A program made the position numbers and the translations under genes. A stretch of DNA of 64,000 bases from Citrobacter amalonaticus (GTDB lineage: Bacteria > Pseudomonadota > Gammaproteobacteria > Enterobacterales > Enterobacteriaceae): positions 1,798,001-1,862,000 of the forward strand of contig NZ_CP014015.2 of the NCBI RefSeq assembly GCF_001559075.2. Direction: 5' to 3'. Shown piece by piece: positions 32,462 through 45,236 of the stretch. Position 1 is the stretch's first letter. Each line of letters opens with the position of its first letter. The notes below the pieces were generated by a model that saw only the letters and a program-made list of their open reading frames with translations, was not told the origin of the DNA and ran no database searches.

Positions 32462-34330
32462 TTAAATCTCGACCTGTGTCCCCAGTTCAATCACGCGGTT
32501 AGGCGGGATCTCAAACTGGTCAGGCGCGCGCAGCGCGTTACGCTGGAGAAGAAGATACAGCTTGCCGCGCAGACGCAAATACCAGGGGCGTTTGCCGACG
32601 ATTAACGACTCGTGCGACATAAAGAACGACGTTTCCATCATCCGGCAGCTCAATCCTTCAAGACCGCAACGATGGAAAACTTCTTCAACATTCGGCGTTT
32701 CACGCCAGCCGTAGCTGGCGACGACGCGCCAGAAGGTTGGCGACAACTGTTCAATCTGCACACGACGGACGTTATGCACGTACGGCGCATCTTCAGTCCG
32801 CAGCGTCAGCAGGATCACCCGCTCATGCAATACCTTGTTGTGCTTGAGGTTATGCATCAGAGCAAAGGGGATCACATTCAGCGCGCGAGACATATAAACC
32901 GCAGTACCCGGCACGCGTACCGGCGGGGATTTCTCCAGCGAGGCGATCATCGCTTCCAGAGAATTACCGTGCTCATGCATACGACGCAGCAGGCGGAAAC
33001 GTTCGCTCTTCCAGGTGGTCATGATGGTAAACATCACCAGACCCAGCGATAGCGGCAACCAACCACCGGACAGCAGTTTGTCGAGGTTTGCCGAGAACAG
33101 CGGAATATCAATACACAGGAACGCGACGAGAATCAGCGCCACGAAGTACTTATTCCAGTGCCAGTTTTTACGCGCCACGGTAGTCGAGAGAATAGAGGTC
33201 AGCACCATCGTACCGGTCACGGCAATCCCGTATGCCGCCGCCAGGTTACTCGAGTGTTCGAAGCTGACAATCACAATCACCACCGCGATATAGAGCATCC
33301 AGTTAACGAACGGAATGTAGATCTGCCCGGACTCCATTTCTGACGTATGAATGATACGCATCGGCGACAGATATCCCAGGCGAACCGCCTGACGCGTCAA
33401 CGAGAAGACGCCTGAAATCACCGCCTGAGAGGCGATCACCGTCGCCAGCGCCGCGATGATCAGCAGCGGAATCAAAGCCCAGTCCGGCGCCAACAGGAAG
33501 AACGGGTTTTTTATCGCTTCCGGATGTTTTAACAGCAGCGCGCCCTGTCCAAAGTAGTTGAGCACCAGCGATGGCAGTACCACGGTGAACCACGCCAGGC
33601 GGATGGGGAACTTACCAAAGTGCCCCATATCGGCATACAGCGCTTCGACGCCGGTAATCGACAGCACCACTGCGCCAAGCGCAATAAAGGAGACGGTTTT
33701 ATATTCCAGAAAGAAATGTACCGCCCACATCGGGTTCAACGCCTGCAGCACTTCGGGGTTGGCAATAATGCTGCGCAGGCCAAGCACGGCCAGAATCAAA
33801 AACCAGGCCAGCATGATTGGCGCAAATAACTTCCCCACCATCCCGGTTCCGTGCTTTTGAATCATAAACAGCAGCGTCAGGACGATTATCGACAGCGGGA
33901 CAATCCAGGTATCCAGTTGCGGCGCGACGATCTCCAGCCCTTCAATGGCCGACATCACCGAGATGGCCGGGGTGATCACCACCTCGCCATAAAAGAAGCT
34001 GCCGCCGATTAAGCCCATGATGACCAGCATAGAAGTCGTTCGAGCGGAGGTATTACGCCCCGCCAGCGACATCAGCGTCAGGATCCCCCCTTCGCCAGCG
34101 TTATCAGCACGCATGACGAAGGTCAGATACTTAATGGAAACAACAAAGATAAGTAGCCAGAAAATCAGCGACAAAAAACCAAAAACGGCATCGCGTTCAA
34201 CGCCAAAACCAAACTGACCGGACAAACATTCACGAAGTGTATAAAGTGGGCTGGTACCAATATCACCGTAGACAACCCCAATGGCTGCGAGGGTTATCGC
34301 AGACAATGATTGCTTATTATCAGTGCTCAT
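32462..34330 (-). CDS. kup: Low-affinity potassium/proton symporter Kup
   Basis: Encodes 622 residues, the same length as E. coli Kup (TrkD). About 12 membrane spans occupy the first 440 residues, beginning with the family signature [16 protein letters not shown] hydrophilic C-terminal cytoplasmic domain follows. It is the constitutive potassium uptake system that also takes up caesium. It is divergent from ravA across a 220-bp gap. Confidence 0.98.
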   Translation of the reverse strand: MSTDNKQSLSAITLAAIGVVYGDIGTSPLYTLRECLSGQFGFGVERDAVFGFLSLIFWLLIFVVSIKYLTFVMRADNAGEGGILTLMSLAGRNTSARTTSMLVIMGLIGGSFFYGEVVITPAISVMSAIEGLEIVAPQLDTWIVPLSIIVLTLLFMIQKHGTGMVGKLFAPIMLAWFLILAVLGLRSIIANPEVLQALNPMWAVHFFLEYKTVSFIALGAVVLSITGVEALYADMGHFGKFPIRLAWFTVVLPSLVLNYFGQGALLLKHPEAIKNPFFLLAPDWALIPLLIIAALATVIASQAVISGVFSLTRQAVRLGYLSPMRIIHTSEMESGQIYIPFVNWMLYIAVVIVIVSFEHSSNLAAAYGIAVTGTMVLTSILSTTVARKNWHWNKYFVALILVAFLCIDIPLFSANLDKLLSGGWLPLSLGLVMFTIMTTWKSERFRLLRRMHEHGNSLEAMIASLEKSPPVRVPGTAVYMSRALNVIPFALMHNLKHNKVLHERVILLTLRTEDAPYVHNVRRVQIEQLSPTFWRVVASYGWRETPNVEEVFHRCGLEGLSCRMMETSFFMSHESLIVGKRPWYLRLRGKLYLLLQRNALRAPDQFEIPPNRVIELGTQVEI

Positions 34331-34550
34331 AGACTAGTCTTTCATATATAAAGAAATGTGTGCGTAGTCCCTTGGCCCACAAAAAGCGCACAGTATGCAC
34401 GATTCAAAGCAAAATCGTACCCCTAAATGAGCCCAGATTAACCTGGCTCAAAGAAAAATAAACAGCCTCTCAGACAAGTTCAGCCTCTGGAGCGAAACGT
34501 CTATACTCGCTGTTAACGCAGTACATTTTATGAAAGGACGCCACTCTATT

Positions 34551-36047
34551 ATGGCTCACCCACATTTATTAGCGGAAAGAATTTCCCGCCTGAGCATCGC
34601 GCTGGAAAAAGGTCTCTATGAGCGCAGTCACGCCATTCGGCTTTGCCTGCTGGCCGCCCTGAGCGGCGAAAGCGTTTTCTTGCTTGGTCCTCCGGGGATA
34701 GCCAAAAGCCTGATCGCCCGTCGGCTGAAATTTGCCTTCCAGAATGCGCGCGCGTTTGAATATCTGATGACGCGTTTCTCCACGCCGGAAGAGGTTTTTG
34801 GCCCGCTCTCTATTCAGGCGCTTAAAGATGAAGGTCGTTACGAACGCTTAACCACTGGTTATCTTCCCGAAGCGGAAATCGTCTTTCTCGATGAGATCTG
34901 GAAAGCGGGTCCGGCAATCCTCAATACGCTGCTGACTGCGATTAACGAACGTCATTTCCGTAACGGCGCGCACGAAGAAAAAATCCCCATGCGCCTGCTG
35001 GTGGCCGCCTCCAACGAACTGCCGGAAGCAGACAGCAGTCTGGAAGCGCTGTACGACCGTATGCTGATCCGTCTGTGGCTGGACAAAGTGCAGGACAAAG
35101 CTAACTTTCGTTCCCTGCTGATCAGCCAACAGGACGAAAGCGAAAACCCGGTCCCCACCTCACTGCAGGTGAGCGATGAAGAGTATTACCGGTGGCAGAA
35201 GGAGATTGGCGCGATTACGCTGCCCGATCATGTTTTTGAGCTGATTTTTACGCTGCGCCAGCAACTGGATAATCTACCGAATGCGCCTTACGTCTCAGAC
35301 CGTCGCTGGAAAAAAGCGATTCGTCTGTTACAGGCCAGCGCCTTCTTTAGCGGGCGTGACGCTGTTGCCCCTATCGATCTCATTCTGCTGAAGGATTGCC
35401 TGTGGTATGACGCCCAGAGCCTGAACCTGATGCAGCAACAGCTCGAAATATTGATGACCGGACACGCCTGGCAACAGCAAACCATGCTGACGCGCCTCGG
35501 CGGCATCGTTCAGCAACGCATTCAGTTGCAGCAACAACAAAGCGATAAAACCGCTTTTACCGTGCTGCGTCAGGGAGGCATGTTCAGTCGTCGTCCGCAT
35601 TACGATTTGCCCGCCGAGGTCACCGCGACAACGCTAACGCTACTCCTGCAAAAACCATTGAAATTGCATGATATGGAAGTGATCCACATCGCTTTTGATC
35701 GCAGCGCGCTGGAGCAATGGTTGACGAAAGGGGGCGAAATCCGCGGCAAACTTAACGGGATCGGTTTTGCCCAGACGCTGAATATGGAAGTCGATAGCGC
35801 CCAGCATCTGGTAGTGCGTGATGTCAGTCTACAAGGCACGCGACTGGCGCTTCCTGGTTCGTCGGAAGAAGCGATGCCCGGCGAAATCAAGCAACAACTG
35901 GAAGCGCTGGAAAATGACTGGCGCCAGCAGCATACCCGCTTTAGCGAACAGCAAAAGTGCCTGTTTATTCATAGCGACTGGTTAGGTCGTATTGAGGCCA
36001 GCCTTCAGGATGTTGGTGAGCAGATCCGTCAGGCGCAACAATGCTGA
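34551..36047 (+). CDS. ravA: MoxR-family AAA+ ATPase RavA
   Basis: Encodes 498 residues from [10 protein letters not shown]. The Walker A motif GPPGIAKS is at 46-53, Walker B is [11 protein letters not shown], and sensor 1 is [12 protein letters not shown]. The C-terminal half contains the LARA domain that in E. coli binds the lysine decarboxylase LdcI. An in-frame ATG 21 bases upstream is possible, but 498 residues equals the E. coli protein. RavA hexamers work with ViaA and have been linked to respiratory complexes and aminoglycoside sensitivity. Confidence 0.96.
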   Translation: MAHPHLLAERISRLSIALEKGLYERSHAIRLCLLAALSGESVFLLGPPGIAKSLIARRLKFAFQNARAFEYLMTRFSTPEEVFGPLSIQALKDEGRYERLTTGYLPEAEIVFLDEIWKAGPAILNTLLTAINERHFRNGAHEEKIPMRLLVAASNELPEADSSLEALYDRMLIRLWLDKVQDKANFRSLLISQQDESENPVPTSLQVSDEEYYRWQKEIGAITLPDHVFELIFTLRQQLDNLPNAPYVSDRRWKKAIRLLQASAFFSGRDAVAPIDLILLKDCLWYDAQSLNLMQQQLEILMTGHAWQQQTMLTRLGGIVQQRIQLQQQQSDKTAFTVLRQGGMFSRRPHYDLPAEVTATTLTLLLQKPLKLHDMEVIHIAFDRSALEQWLTKGGEIRGKLNGIGFAQTLNMEVDSAQHLVVRDVSLQGTRLALPGSSEEAMPGEIKQQLEALENDWRQQHTRFSEQQKCLFIHSDWLGRIEASLQDVGEQIRQAQQC

Positions 36048-37492
36048 CACTGGATACACTCAATGTCATGTTAGCCGTCAGTGAAGAGGGGATGATCGAA
36101 GAGATGATCCTCGCGCTACTGGCCTCGCCACAGCTGGCGGTTTTTTTTGAAAAATTTCCCCGTCTGAAAGCCGCAATCACAGACGATCTGCCGCGCTGGC
36201 GCGAAGCGCTTCGTAGTCGACTGAAAGATGCACGCGTACCGCCTGAGCTGACGGAAGAGGTCATGTGCTATCAGCAAAGCCAGCTCCTCTCCACCCCGCA
36301 GTTCATCGTCCAGCTACCGCAAATATTGACGCTGTTACACCGGCTACACTCGCCATATGCCGGACAGGCACAGCAACTGGTGGACAGCAATGCGGTATTC
36401 ACCCCCGCCCTGCACACGCTCTTTTTACAACGCTGGCGCTTAAGTCTGGTGGTACAGGCCACCACGCTTAATCAGCAGCTACTTGAAGAGGAGCGTGAGC
36501 AGTTACTCAGTGAAGTTCAGGAACGAATGACCCTGAGCGGTCAACTGGATCCGGTTCTGGCAGAAAACGAAACCGCTGCAGGCCGCCTGTGGGATATGAG
36601 CGCAGGCCAGCTCAAACGCGGTGATTATCAGTTGATTGTGAAGTATGGCGATTTTCTGAGTGAACAGCCGGAATTGATGCGACTGGCAGAGCAACTGGGG
36701 CGTTCCAGAGAAGCCAAATCCGTTCCGCGAAAAGATGCGCCGATGGAGACCTTCCGCACGCTGGTGCGCGAGCCCGCAACGGTTCCTGAGCAGGTTGATG
36801 GTATTCAGCAAAGTGACGATATTCTGCGTCTGTTGCCGCCGGAACTGGCCACGCTCGGCATAACAGAACTGGAATATGAGTTCTACCGGCGGCTGGTGGA
36901 AAAACAACTGCTCACTTATCGTCTGCACGGTGAAGCCTGGCGCGAGAAGGTCACTGAACGGCCGGTGATTCATCAGGATTTCGACGAACAGCCGCGCGGG
37001 CCGTTCATTGTGTGCGTTGACACCTCCGGCTCAATGGGCGGATTTAATGAACAGTGCGCGAAGGCCTTCTGCCTTGCCCTGATGCGCATTGCTCTTGCCG
37101 ATAACCGTCGTTGTTTCATCATGCTGTTTTCCACCGAAGTGGTGCGCTATGAGCTTTCCGGTCCACAAGGCATTGAGCAGGCAATCCGCTTTCTGAGCCA
37201 ACGCTTTCGCGGTGGTACGGATATCGCCAGCTGTTTTCGCGCCATTATCGAACGCATGCAGGGACGGGAGTGGTTTGATGCCGATGCGGTGGTGATTTCA
37301 GATTTTATCGCCCAGCGGTTGCCTGACGACATAGTGAGTAAAGTCGGAGAGCTACAGCGTGTTCATCAACATCGCTTTCATGCCGTAGCGATGTCAGCAC
37401 ATGGCAAACCCGGCATCATGCGCATTTTCGATCATATCTGGCGCTTTGATACCGGGATGCGAAGCCGCCTGCTCAGACGCTGGCGGCGATAA
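36041..37492 (+). CDS. viaA: VWA-domain protein ViaA
   Basis: Encodes 483 residues. The C-terminal von Willebrand A domain carries the MIDAS motif DTSGSMG starting at about residue 327, with the later GGTDIASCF and VVISDF segments. It stimulates the RavA ATPase in E. coli. Its ATG lies inside the last codons of ravA (7-bp overlap). It ends 2 bp before the end of the convergent asnA. Confidence 0.96.
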   Translation: MLTLDTLNVMLAVSEEGMIEEMILALLASPQLAVFFEKFPRLKAAITDDLPRWREALRSRLKDARVPPELTEEVMCYQQSQLLSTPQFIVQLPQILTLLHRLHSPYAGQAQQLVDSNAVFTPALHTLFLQRWRLSLVVQATTLNQQLLEEEREQLLSEVQERMTLSGQLDPVLAENETAAGRLWDMSAGQLKRGDYQLIVKYGDFLSEQPELMRLAEQLGRSREAKSVPRKDAPMETFRTLVREPATVPEQVDGIQQSDDILRLLPPELATLGITELEYEFYRRLVEKQLLTYRLHGEAWREKVTERPVIHQDFDEQPRGPFIVCVDTSGSMGGFNEQCAKAFCLALMRIALADNRRCFIMLFSTEVVRYELSGPQGIEQAIRFLSQRFRGGTDIASCFRAIIERMQGREWFDADAVVISDFIAQRLPDDIVSKVGELQRVHQHRFHAVAMSAHGKPGIMRIFDHIWRFDTGMRSRLLRRWRR

Positions 37493-37494
37493 GA

Positions 37495-38487
37495 TTACAG
37501 CAGCGAAGCAACGCTTTCACGGACCTGCGCAGGCCATACGCCACACTGAACCTGACCAATGTGCGGCAGTTGCAGCAGCAGCATGGTTAAGCGCGACTGA
37601 CCAATGCCGCCGCCGATAGTCTGCGGCATTTCACCGCGCAGCAGTGCCTGATGCCATTCCAGACTCAGGCGATCTTCATCACCGGTCAGCGCCAGCTGAT
37701 GTTTCAGCGCGTCGGCATCGACACGGATCCCCATGGAAGAGAGTTCAAACGCATCTTCGAGCACCGGGTTCCAGACCAGAATATCGCCGTTCAGACCGGC
37801 ATACCCCAGATCGGATGCGGAGCTCCAGTCATCATAGTCCGGCGCACGAACGTCATGGCGGTGACCGTCGCTGAGCTTGCCGCCAATCCCCACCAGGAAG
37901 ACCGCGCCTAACTCTTTAGCGATCGCACGTTCACGACCTTTTGCATCAAGACCCGGATAACGGCTCAGTAATTCCTGGCTGTGCACAAAGTGGATCTGCT
38001 CAGGCAGGAACGGTGCCAGACCAAATTCTTTGCTTACCGCCGCTTCGGTCGCTTTAATTCCCGCCCAGATAGCCTCTACCGTGCTTTTCAGAGTGGAGAA
38101 CTGACGCTCACCGTCGCCCATCACGCGTTCCCAGTCCCACTGATCGACATACACCGAGTGGAGCGGGGAGAGACGATCTTCATCCGGGCGCAGGGCTTTC
38201 ATGTGCGTGTAAAGCCCTTCGCCGGCGCTGAAGTCGTGTTGTCCCAGTGTTTGACGCTTCCACTTCGCCAGCGAATGAACCACTTCGAACTGGGCATCTG
38301 GCAGCGCTTTCACTTTCACCTGCACCGCTTTTTCACAGCCCGACAAGTTATCCTGCGTGCCATCCCCTACACGGCTGAGGATCGGTGCCTGGACTTCAAT
38401 CAGACCCAGACGCTCCTCCAGTTGACGAGAGAAGTGAGATTTCACGAAGCTAATTTGGCGTTGTTTGGCAATATAAGCGGTTTTCAT
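37495..38487 (-). CDS. asnA: Aspartate-ammonia ligase (asparagine synthetase A)
   Basis: Encodes 330 residues of the class II aminoacyl-tRNA-synthetase-like AsnA family, which makes asparagine from aspartate, ammonia and ATP. Conserved segments include [20 protein letters not shown] near the start, [29 protein letters not shown] and [15 protein letters not shown]. It is divergent from its regulator asnC. Confidence 0.98.
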   Translation of the reverse strand: MKTAYIAKQRQISFVKSHFSRQLEERLGLIEVQAPILSRVGDGTQDNLSGCEKAVQVKVKALPDAQFEVVHSLAKWKRQTLGQHDFSAGEGLYTHMKALRPDEDRLSPLHSVYVDQWDWERVMGDGERQFSTLKSTVEAIWAGIKATEAAVSKEFGLAPFLPEQIHFVHSQELLSRYPGLDAKGRERAIAKELGAVFLVGIGGKLSDGHRHDVRAPDYDDWSSASDLGYAGLNGDILVWNPVLEDAFELSSMGIRVDADALKHQLALTGDEDRLSLEWHQALLRGEMPQTIGGGIGQSRLTMLLLQLPHIGQVQCGVWPAQVRESVASLL

Positions 38488-38637
38488 TTTTTTACTCCTG
38501 CGTCCTGTTGCCTATGATTAAGCAACAGAATGGGGTCAACATTCAATAATCAACAAACAAAAAGCCGAATTCGATTTTGATTCGTTAAAATTACCCGCTA
38601 AAATAGAGTGAATCATCAATACACATAAGAAAAACCT

Positions 38638-39096
38638 ATGGAAAATTATCAGATCGACAATCTGGACCGCGGCATTCTTGATGCCTTAATGGAAAATGCC
38701 CGTACCGCCTATGCCGAACTGGCAAAACAGTTTGGCGTCAGTCCGGGGACTATTCACGTGCGCGTGGAGAAAATGAAACAGGCGGGGATCATCACCGGCG
38801 CGCGCATTGACGTCAGCCCGAAGCAACTCGGTTATGACGTCGGCTGCTTTATCGGCATCATTCTCAAAAGCGCCAAAGACTATCCTTCAGCGTTGGCCAG
38901 ACTGGAAAGCCTGGATGAAGTCACTGAGGCGTACTACACCACCGGCCACTACAGCATCTTTATTAAGGTCATGTGCCGGTCGATTGATGCGCTCCAGCAT
39001 GTACTTATCAACAAGATCCAAACAATTGATGAAATTCAGTCCACCGAGACGCTGATCGTCCTGCAGAACCCGATCATGCGTACCATCAAGCCGTGA
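38638..39096 (+). CDS. asnC: Lrp-family regulator AsnC
   Basis: Encodes 152 residues with an N-terminal helix-turn-helix (AYAELAKQFGVSPGTIHVRVEKM) and a C-terminal RAM ligand domain (GHYSIFIKVMCRS). AsnC activates asnA in the absence of asparagine. The 150-bp divergent gap to asnA must hold both promoters. Readthrough enters mioC and the origin, as described in E. coli. Confidence 0.97.
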   Translation: MENYQIDNLDRGILDALMENARTAYAELAKQFGVSPGTIHVRVEKMKQAGIITGARIDVSPKQLGYDVGCFIGIILKSAKDYPSALARLESLDEVTEAYYTTGHYSIFIKVMCRSIDALQHVLINKIQTIDEIQSTETLIVLQNPIMRTIKP

Positions 39097-39117
39097 TCGC
39101 CTTTTTTAATCCCACAT

Positions 39118-39126
39118 TTTTCCACA
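39118..39126. promoter_or_regulatory. DnaA box in the mioC promoter region
   Basis: TTTTCCACA fits the relaxed DnaA consensus TTWTNCACA and lies 59 bp before mioC. In E. coli DnaA represses mioC through a box in this position, linking transcription toward oriC to the DnaA level. TACAAT at 39152-39157 is a plausible -10. Confidence 0.6.
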
Positions 39127-39184
39127 GGTAGATCCCAGCTCACTCACAGCGTACAATAGCCCTTCTTTAACAGGATGGGCTCGT

Positions 39185-39628
39185 ATGGCTGACATAACTC
39201 TTATTAGCGGCAGCACCCTCGGCGGCGCTGAATATGTTGCAGAACACCTGGCTGAAAAGCTGGAAGATGCCGGTTTTTCTACTGAAACCCTGCACGGCCC
39301 GCTGTTAGAGGATCTTTCAACCTCCGGGATCTGGCTGGTCATCAGCTCCACGCACGGTGCGGGAGACATTCCGGATAACCTTGTTCCTTTATATGAAGAT
39401 CTTCAAGCGCAAAAACCGGATCTGTCGCAGGTTCGTTTTGGCGCGATCGGTATCGGCAGTCGCGAATATGACACCTTCTGTGGCGCTATCGAGAAGATCG
39501 AAGCCGAACTGAAGCATTCCGGTGCCAGACAGATCGGCGAAACGCTGAAGATCAACATCCTTGAACACGATATTCCGGAAGATCCGGCAGAAGCCTGGCT
39601 GGGATCCTGGATTAATTTACTCAAATAA
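39185..39628 (+). CDS. mioC: FMN-binding protein MioC
   Basis: Encodes 147 residues of the flavodoxin fold with the FMN phosphate loop SGSTLGGAEYVAEHL at the N-terminus and STHGAGDIPDN in the middle. E. coli MioC supports biotin synthase in vitro. It points into oriC; its transcription can influence initiation. Confidence 0.97.
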   Translation: MADITLISGSTLGGAEYVAEHLAEKLEDAGFSTETLHGPLLEDLSTSGIWLVISSTHGAGDIPDNLVPLYEDLQAQKPDLSQVRFGAIGIGSREYDTFCGAIEKIEAELKHSGARQIGETLKINILEHDIPEDPAEAWLGSWINLLK

Positions 39629-40007
39629 GTGTAAAGATCGTGCGATCGAGTGTGGATAACTCTGTCAGGAACCTTGGATCAACTGGTAGTTATCCAAAGA
39701 ATAACCGTTGTTCAGTTTTTGAGTTGTGCATAACCCTTCATTCTGATCCCAGCTTATACGGACCAGGATCACCGATCATTCACAGCTAATGATCCTTACC
39801 AACGTATTGATCTTAATACCTGGATCCGGCTTATCCACAGCCAATGGCGATCCTAATAAGAGATCACAATAGAACAGATCTCTAAATAAAAAGATCTTCT
39901 TTTTAATACCCAGGATCCCGGGGACTTTCTCAAGCCGACAAAGTTGAGTAGAATCCACCGCCCGGGCTTCAATCCATTTTCACACCGCGTTATGCGAGGC
40001 AATTACC
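39629..40007. other. oriC: Chromosomal replication origin oriC
   Basis: This gap between mioC and mnmG holds the DnaA boxes R4 TGTGGATAA (39651-39659), R3 TTATCCAAA (39690-39698), R2 TGTGCATAA (39725-39733), R5M TCATTCACA (39776-39784) and R1 TTATCCACA (39831-39839). Fourteen GATC sites lie between 39636 and 39917; about one would be expected by chance. They allow SeqA sequestration and Dam control. Order and orientation equal E. coli oriC read in reverse. R2 has C where E. coli has T or A (TTATACACA). Confidence 0.97.
39853..39896. other. DNA unwinding element with three AT-rich 13-mers
   Basis: CTAATAAGAGATC (39853-39865), AATAGAACAGATC (39868-39880) and AAATAAAAAGATC (39884-39896) are the R, M and L 13-mers, each ending in GATC. 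They lie on the mnmG side of R1, where DnaA opens the duplex and DnaB is loaded. Confidence 0.93.
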
Positions 40008-41897
40008 ATGTTTTATCCGGATCCTTTTGACGTCATCATCATTGGCGGGGGTCATGCAGGCACTGAGGCCGCGATGGCCGCAGCGCGTATGGGTCAACAA
40101 ACCCTGCTTTTGACACACAATATCGACACACTGGGGCAGATGAGCTGCAACCCGGCGATTGGCGGTATTGGGAAGGGACACCTGGTAAAAGAAGTGGATG
40201 CGCTCGGCGGGCTGATGGCACAAGCAATCGACCAGGCAGGTATCCAGTTTAGGATACTAAACGCGAGCAAAGGACCGGCGGTTCGCGCCACCCGTGCTCA
40301 GGCGGATCGTGTGCTGTATCGTCAGGCGGTACGTACCGCGCTGGAGAACCAACCCAACCTGATGATCTTCCAGCAGGCGGTTGAAGATCTGATTGTTGAA
40401 AACGATCGTGTCGTTGGTGCCGTGACCCAGATGGGGCTGAAATTCCGCGCCAAAGCGGTCGTGTTGACCGTTGGAACCTTCCTTGACGGCAAAATTCATA
40501 TTGGTCTGGATAACTACAGCGGTGGCCGTGCTGGCGATCCGCCGTCCATTCCGCTCTCTCGCCGTCTGCGCGAACTGCCGCTGCGCGTAAGCCGTCTTAA
40601 AACCGGCACCCCGCCGCGTATCGATGCGCGCACGATTAATTTCAGCGTACTGGCGCAGCAGCATGGCGACAACCCAATGCCGGTCTTCTCGTTCATGGGC
40701 AATGCTGCCCAGCATCCGCAACAGGTGCCGTGCTATATCACGCACACCAACGAGAAAACCCATGACGTGATCCGCAATAATCTCGATCGTAGCCCAATGT
40801 ATGCCGGCGTGATCGAAGGGATCGGGCCGCGTTATTGCCCGTCGATCGAAGACAAAGTGATGCGCTTTGCCGATCGTAACCAGCACCAGATCTTCCTGGA
40901 GCCGGAAGGACTAACCTCAAACGAAATTTACCCTAACGGGATCTCCACCAGCCTGCCTTTCGACGTGCAGATGCAGATTGTCCGCTCCATGGAAGGGATG
41001 GAGAACGCGAAAATCGTTCGTCCGGGCTACGCCATTGAGTATGACTTTTTCGACCCGCGCGACCTGAAACCGACGCTGGAAAGCAAATTTATCCAGGGTC
41101 TGTTCTTCGCTGGACAAATTAACGGCACAACCGGCTACGAAGAAGCTGCCGCGCAGGGCCTGCTTGCAGGGCTCAACGCCGCGCGTCTGTCCGCAGACAA
41201 AGAGGGGTGGGCGCCGGCGCGTTCTCAGGCATATCTCGGCGTACTGGTTGATGACCTGTGCACGCTGGGGACCAAAGAACCGTACCGCATGTTCACCTCG
41301 CGTGCCGAATACCGTCTGATGTTGCGCGAAGACAACGCCGATCTGCGTCTGACCGAAATGGGGCGTGAACTGGGTCTGGTGGATGACGTGCGTTGGGCTC
41401 GCTTCAACGAGAAGCTGGAGAACATCGAACGCGAACGTCAGCGCATGAAATCCACCTGGGTGACGCCTGCGGCGGAATCGGCCAACGAAGTGAACGCTCA
41501 CCTTACTGCGCCGCTGTCTCGTGAAGCCAGTGGCGAAGATCTGCTGCGTCGTCCGGAAATGACCTATGCACAGCTCACGACCCTGACGCCGTTTGCCCCC
41601 GCACTGGAAGACGTGCAGGCTGCTGAGCAGGTCGAAATCCAGGTCAAGTACGAAGGCTATATCGCGCGTCAACAGGATGAGATTGATAAACAGCTGCGCA
41701 ATGAAAACACGCTGCTGCCTGCCACGCTGGATTACCGCCAGGTATCCGGCCTGTCGAACGAAGTGATTGCCAAGCTGAACGATCACAAACCGGTTTCGAT
41801 CGGTCAGGCGTCGCGTATCTCCGGCGTTACGCCAGCCGCTATCTCCATTCTGCTGGTGTGGCTAAAAAAACAAGGTATGCTGCGCCGCAGCGCTTAA
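40008..41897 (+). CDS. mnmG: tRNA uridine-5-carboxymethylaminomethyl modification enzyme MnmG
   Basis: Encodes 629 residues (GidA). The FAD-binding loop [13 protein letters not shown] is at about 10-22. The family signatures [12 protein letters not shown] and [20 protein letters not shown] are present. With MnmE it makes the cmnm5 modification at wobble uridine 34 of several tRNAs. It is the first gene to the right of oriC and is transcribed away from it. Confidence 0.98.
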   Translation: MFYPDPFDVIIIGGGHAGTEAAMAAARMGQQTLLLTHNIDTLGQMSCNPAIGGIGKGHLVKEVDALGGLMAQAIDQAGIQFRILNASKGPAVRATRAQADRVLYRQAVRTALENQPNLMIFQQAVEDLIVENDRVVGAVTQMGLKFRAKAVVLTVGTFLDGKIHIGLDNYSGGRAGDPPSIPLSRRLRELPLRVSRLKTGTPPRIDARTINFSVLAQQHGDNPMPVFSFMGNAAQHPQQVPCYITHTNEKTHDVIRNNLDRSPMYAGVIEGIGPRYCPSIEDKVMRFADRNQHQIFLEPEGLTSNEIYPNGISTSLPFDVQMQIVRSMEGMENAKIVRPGYAIEYDFFDPRDLKPTLESKFIQGLFFAGQINGTTGYEEAAAQGLLAGLNAARLSADKEGWAPARSQAYLGVLVDDLCTLGTKEPYRMFTSRAEYRLMLREDNADLRLTEMGRELGLVDDVRWARFNEKLENIERERQRMKSTWVTPAAESANEVNAHLTAPLSREASGEDLLRRPEMTYAQLTTLTPFAPALEDVQAAEQVEIQVKYEGYIARQQDEIDKQLRNENTLLPATLDYRQVSGLSNEVIAKLNDHKPVSIGQASRISGVTPAAISILLVWLKKQGMLRRSA

Positions 41898-41908
41898 TGT
41901 GTTGAACG

Positions 41909-41938
41909 TTGCCCGGTGGTGCATTGCTTACCGGGCAA
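41909..41938. repeat. Hairpin between mnmG and rsmG
   Basis: TTGCCCGGT and ACCGGGCAA form a perfect 9-bp stem around a 12-nt loop. The sequence resembles the second half-unit seen after phoU, so it is likely a REP-like element rather than a terminator. Confidence 0.6.
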
Positions 41939-41961
41939 ATTAGTTAAAACAGGTAATCACC

Positions 41962-42585
41962 GTGCTCAACAAACTCTCACGCCTGCTGGCAGACGCCGGC
42001 ATTTCGCTTACCGATCACCAGAAAAATCAGTTGATTGCGTATGTTGAAATGCTGCACAAATGGAACAAAGCGTACAACCTGACCTCTGTGCGGGATCCCA
42101 ACGAGATGCTGGTTCGTCACATTCTCGACAGCATTATCGTTGCGCCGCATTTACAGGGTGAGCGTTTTATTGATGTCGGTACCGGACCAGGGCTGCCGGG
42201 CATTCCGTTGTCCATTGTGCTTCCGCAAGCGCATTTCACCTTGCTCGACAGTCTGGGTAAACGCGTGCGTTTCCTGCGTCAGGTCCAGCATGAGCTGAAA
42301 CTGGATAACATCACGCCAGTGCAAAGTCGTGTAGAGGAATTTCCCGCAGAGCCGCCGTTTGATGGCGTGATCAGCCGGGCGTTCGCTTCACTCAATGACA
42401 TGGTGAGCTGGTGTCACCACCTTCCGGGCGAGAAGGGCTGTTTTTATGCGCTGAAAGGCCAGCTCCCGGAAGACGAGATTGCGTCGCTTCCCCCGGTGTT
42501 TTGCGTTGAATCTGTGGTTAAACTGCAGGTTCCAAATCTGGAAGGTGAGCGTCATCTGGTGGTGATTAAGCCAAACAAAATTTAA
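41962..42585 (+). CDS. rsmG: 16S rRNA (guanine527-N7)-methyltransferase RsmG
   Basis: Encodes 207 residues with GTG start at 41962 ([13 protein letters not shown]). The SAM-binding motif [13 protein letters not shown] and the ISRAFASL segment identify RsmG (GidB). It methylates G527 of 16S RNA; loss gives low-level streptomycin resistance. It forms an operon with mnmG. Confidence 0.97.
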   Translation: MLNKLSRLLADAGISLTDHQKNQLIAYVEMLHKWNKAYNLTSVRDPNEMLVRHILDSIIVAPHLQGERFIDVGTGPGLPGIPLSIVLPQAHFTLLDSLGKRVRFLRQVQHELKLDNITPVQSRVEEFPAEPPFDGVISRAFASLNDMVSWCHHLPGEKGCFYALKGQLPEDEIASLPPVFCVESVVKLQVPNLEGERHLVVIKPNKI

Positions 42586-43198
42586 TATTTATCAAAAAAA
42601 ATAGAGAAAAATCGGTCTTTTTATTGTTAAAACACTGAGACATTTTTGCCGATATAAGTCGTTACACTTAACGCCACGTTTACTGTCTATTATCAACAGA
42701 GCAACGTGGCTTTTTTGGCTAAAGACAAAATTAGTCAACACTGAAAATATCAGGCTGCTAAAAATCCAGGCATAGAATCACTCTCGGGTGTTGAATTTTT
42801 ATTAAAAATGTCAATGGTTGGTTTTTGAGATGTAATCGGTCGTTTTTAAAAGAGTGATTGATTTTAGGCTTAAATATCAGAAAGTTGAAAAGGCATCATT
42901 TGCCAAGTAAATAAATACCGTCGGCGCGAATATGCTCAATATGTGATCTGAAGCACGCTTTAACACCAGTGTTTACGCGCTATTTGCAGTTTTGCATGAT
43001 CGTTCACAGTTTGGCTAAAAGTCATAAATGTGGGCCAGGGAAAAATATTTAAACATTTATTCACCTTTTAGCTACTTATTGTTTGAAATCACGAGGGCGC
43101 ACCGTATAATTTGACCGCTTTTTGATGCTTGACTCTAAGCCTCAAAGAACGTTTTATACGACACGCGGCATACCTCGAAGGGAGCAGGAGTTAAAAAC
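42586..43198. promoter_or_regulatory. rsmG-atpI intergenic region with terminator and atp promoter
   Basis: This 613-bp AT-rich gap has no convincing gene. It contains a terminator-like stem (42673-42716) and a partial CRP-like site TGTGATCTGAAGCACG (42942-42957). The likely main atp promoter is TTGAAA (43083-43088), 16 bp, TATAAT (43105-43110), followed by an 80-90 bp leader. A second possible -35 (TTGACT, 43129-43134) precedes TTATAC (43154-43159) with a poor 19-bp spacing. Confidence 0.75.
42673..42717 (+). terminator. Terminator of the mnmG-rsmG operon
   Basis: GCCACGTT (42673-42680) pairs with AACGTGGC (42703-42710) across a 22-nt loop, followed by six T residues. Confidence 0.75.
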
Positions 43199-43201
43199 GT
43201 G

Positions 43202-44406
<1,205 letters not shown>

Positions 44407-44434
44407 TTTACCAACACTACTACGTTTTAACTGA

Positions 44435-44703
<269 letters not shown>

Positions 44704-44751
44704 TGAATTAAGAGCAATATCAGAACGTTAACTAGATAGAGGCATTGTGCT

Positions 44752-45222
44752 GTGAATCTTAACGCAACAATCCTCGGCCAGGCCATCGCGTTTGTCCTGT
44801 TTGTTCTGTTCTGCATGAAGTATGTATGGCCGCCGTTAATGGCTGCCATCGAGAAGCGTCAAAAAGAAATTGCTGACGGTCTTGCTTCTGCTGAACGCGC
44901 ACACAAGGATCTTGACCTTGCAAAGGCCAGCGCGACCGACCAGCTGAAAAAAGCGAAGGCGGAAGCTCAGGTAATCATCGAGCAGGCGAACAAACGTCGC
45001 GCTCAGATCCTGGACGAAGCCAAAACGGAAGCAGAACAGGAACGTACTAAAATCGTGGCCCAGGCGCAGGCGGAAATTGATGCCGAGCGTAAACGTGCCC
45101 GTGAAGAGCTGCGTAAGCAAGTTGCTATCCTGGCTGTTGCTGGCGCCGAGAAGATCATCGAACGTTCCGTGGATGAAGCTGCTAACAGCGACATCGTGGA
45201 CAAACTTGTCGCTGAACTGTAA
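44752..45222 (+). CDS. atpF: ATP synthase F0 subunit b
   Basis: Encodes 156 residues with GTG start at 44752. One N-terminal membrane span ([20 protein letters not shown]) is followed by a long charged coiled coil that forms the peripheral stalk dimer. It is nearly identical to E. coli. Confidence 0.98.
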   Translation: MNLNATILGQAIAFVLFVLFCMKYVWPPLMAAIEKRQKEIADGLASAERAHKDLDLAKASATDQLKKAKAEAQVIIEQANKRRAQILDEAKTEAEQERTKIVAQAQAEIDAERKRAREELRKQVAILAVAGAEKIIERSVDEAANSDIVDKLVAEL

Positions 45223-45236
45223 GGAGGGAGGGGCTG

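Noticed and set aside
39776..39958. A 60-codon frame within oriC
   Set aside because: It overlaps DnaA boxes and the unwinding element, so the sequence is constrained for replication rather than coding.
40917..41786. A 289-codon frame opposite mnmG
   Set aside because: It is a reverse-strand shadow of mnmG and resembles no known protein.
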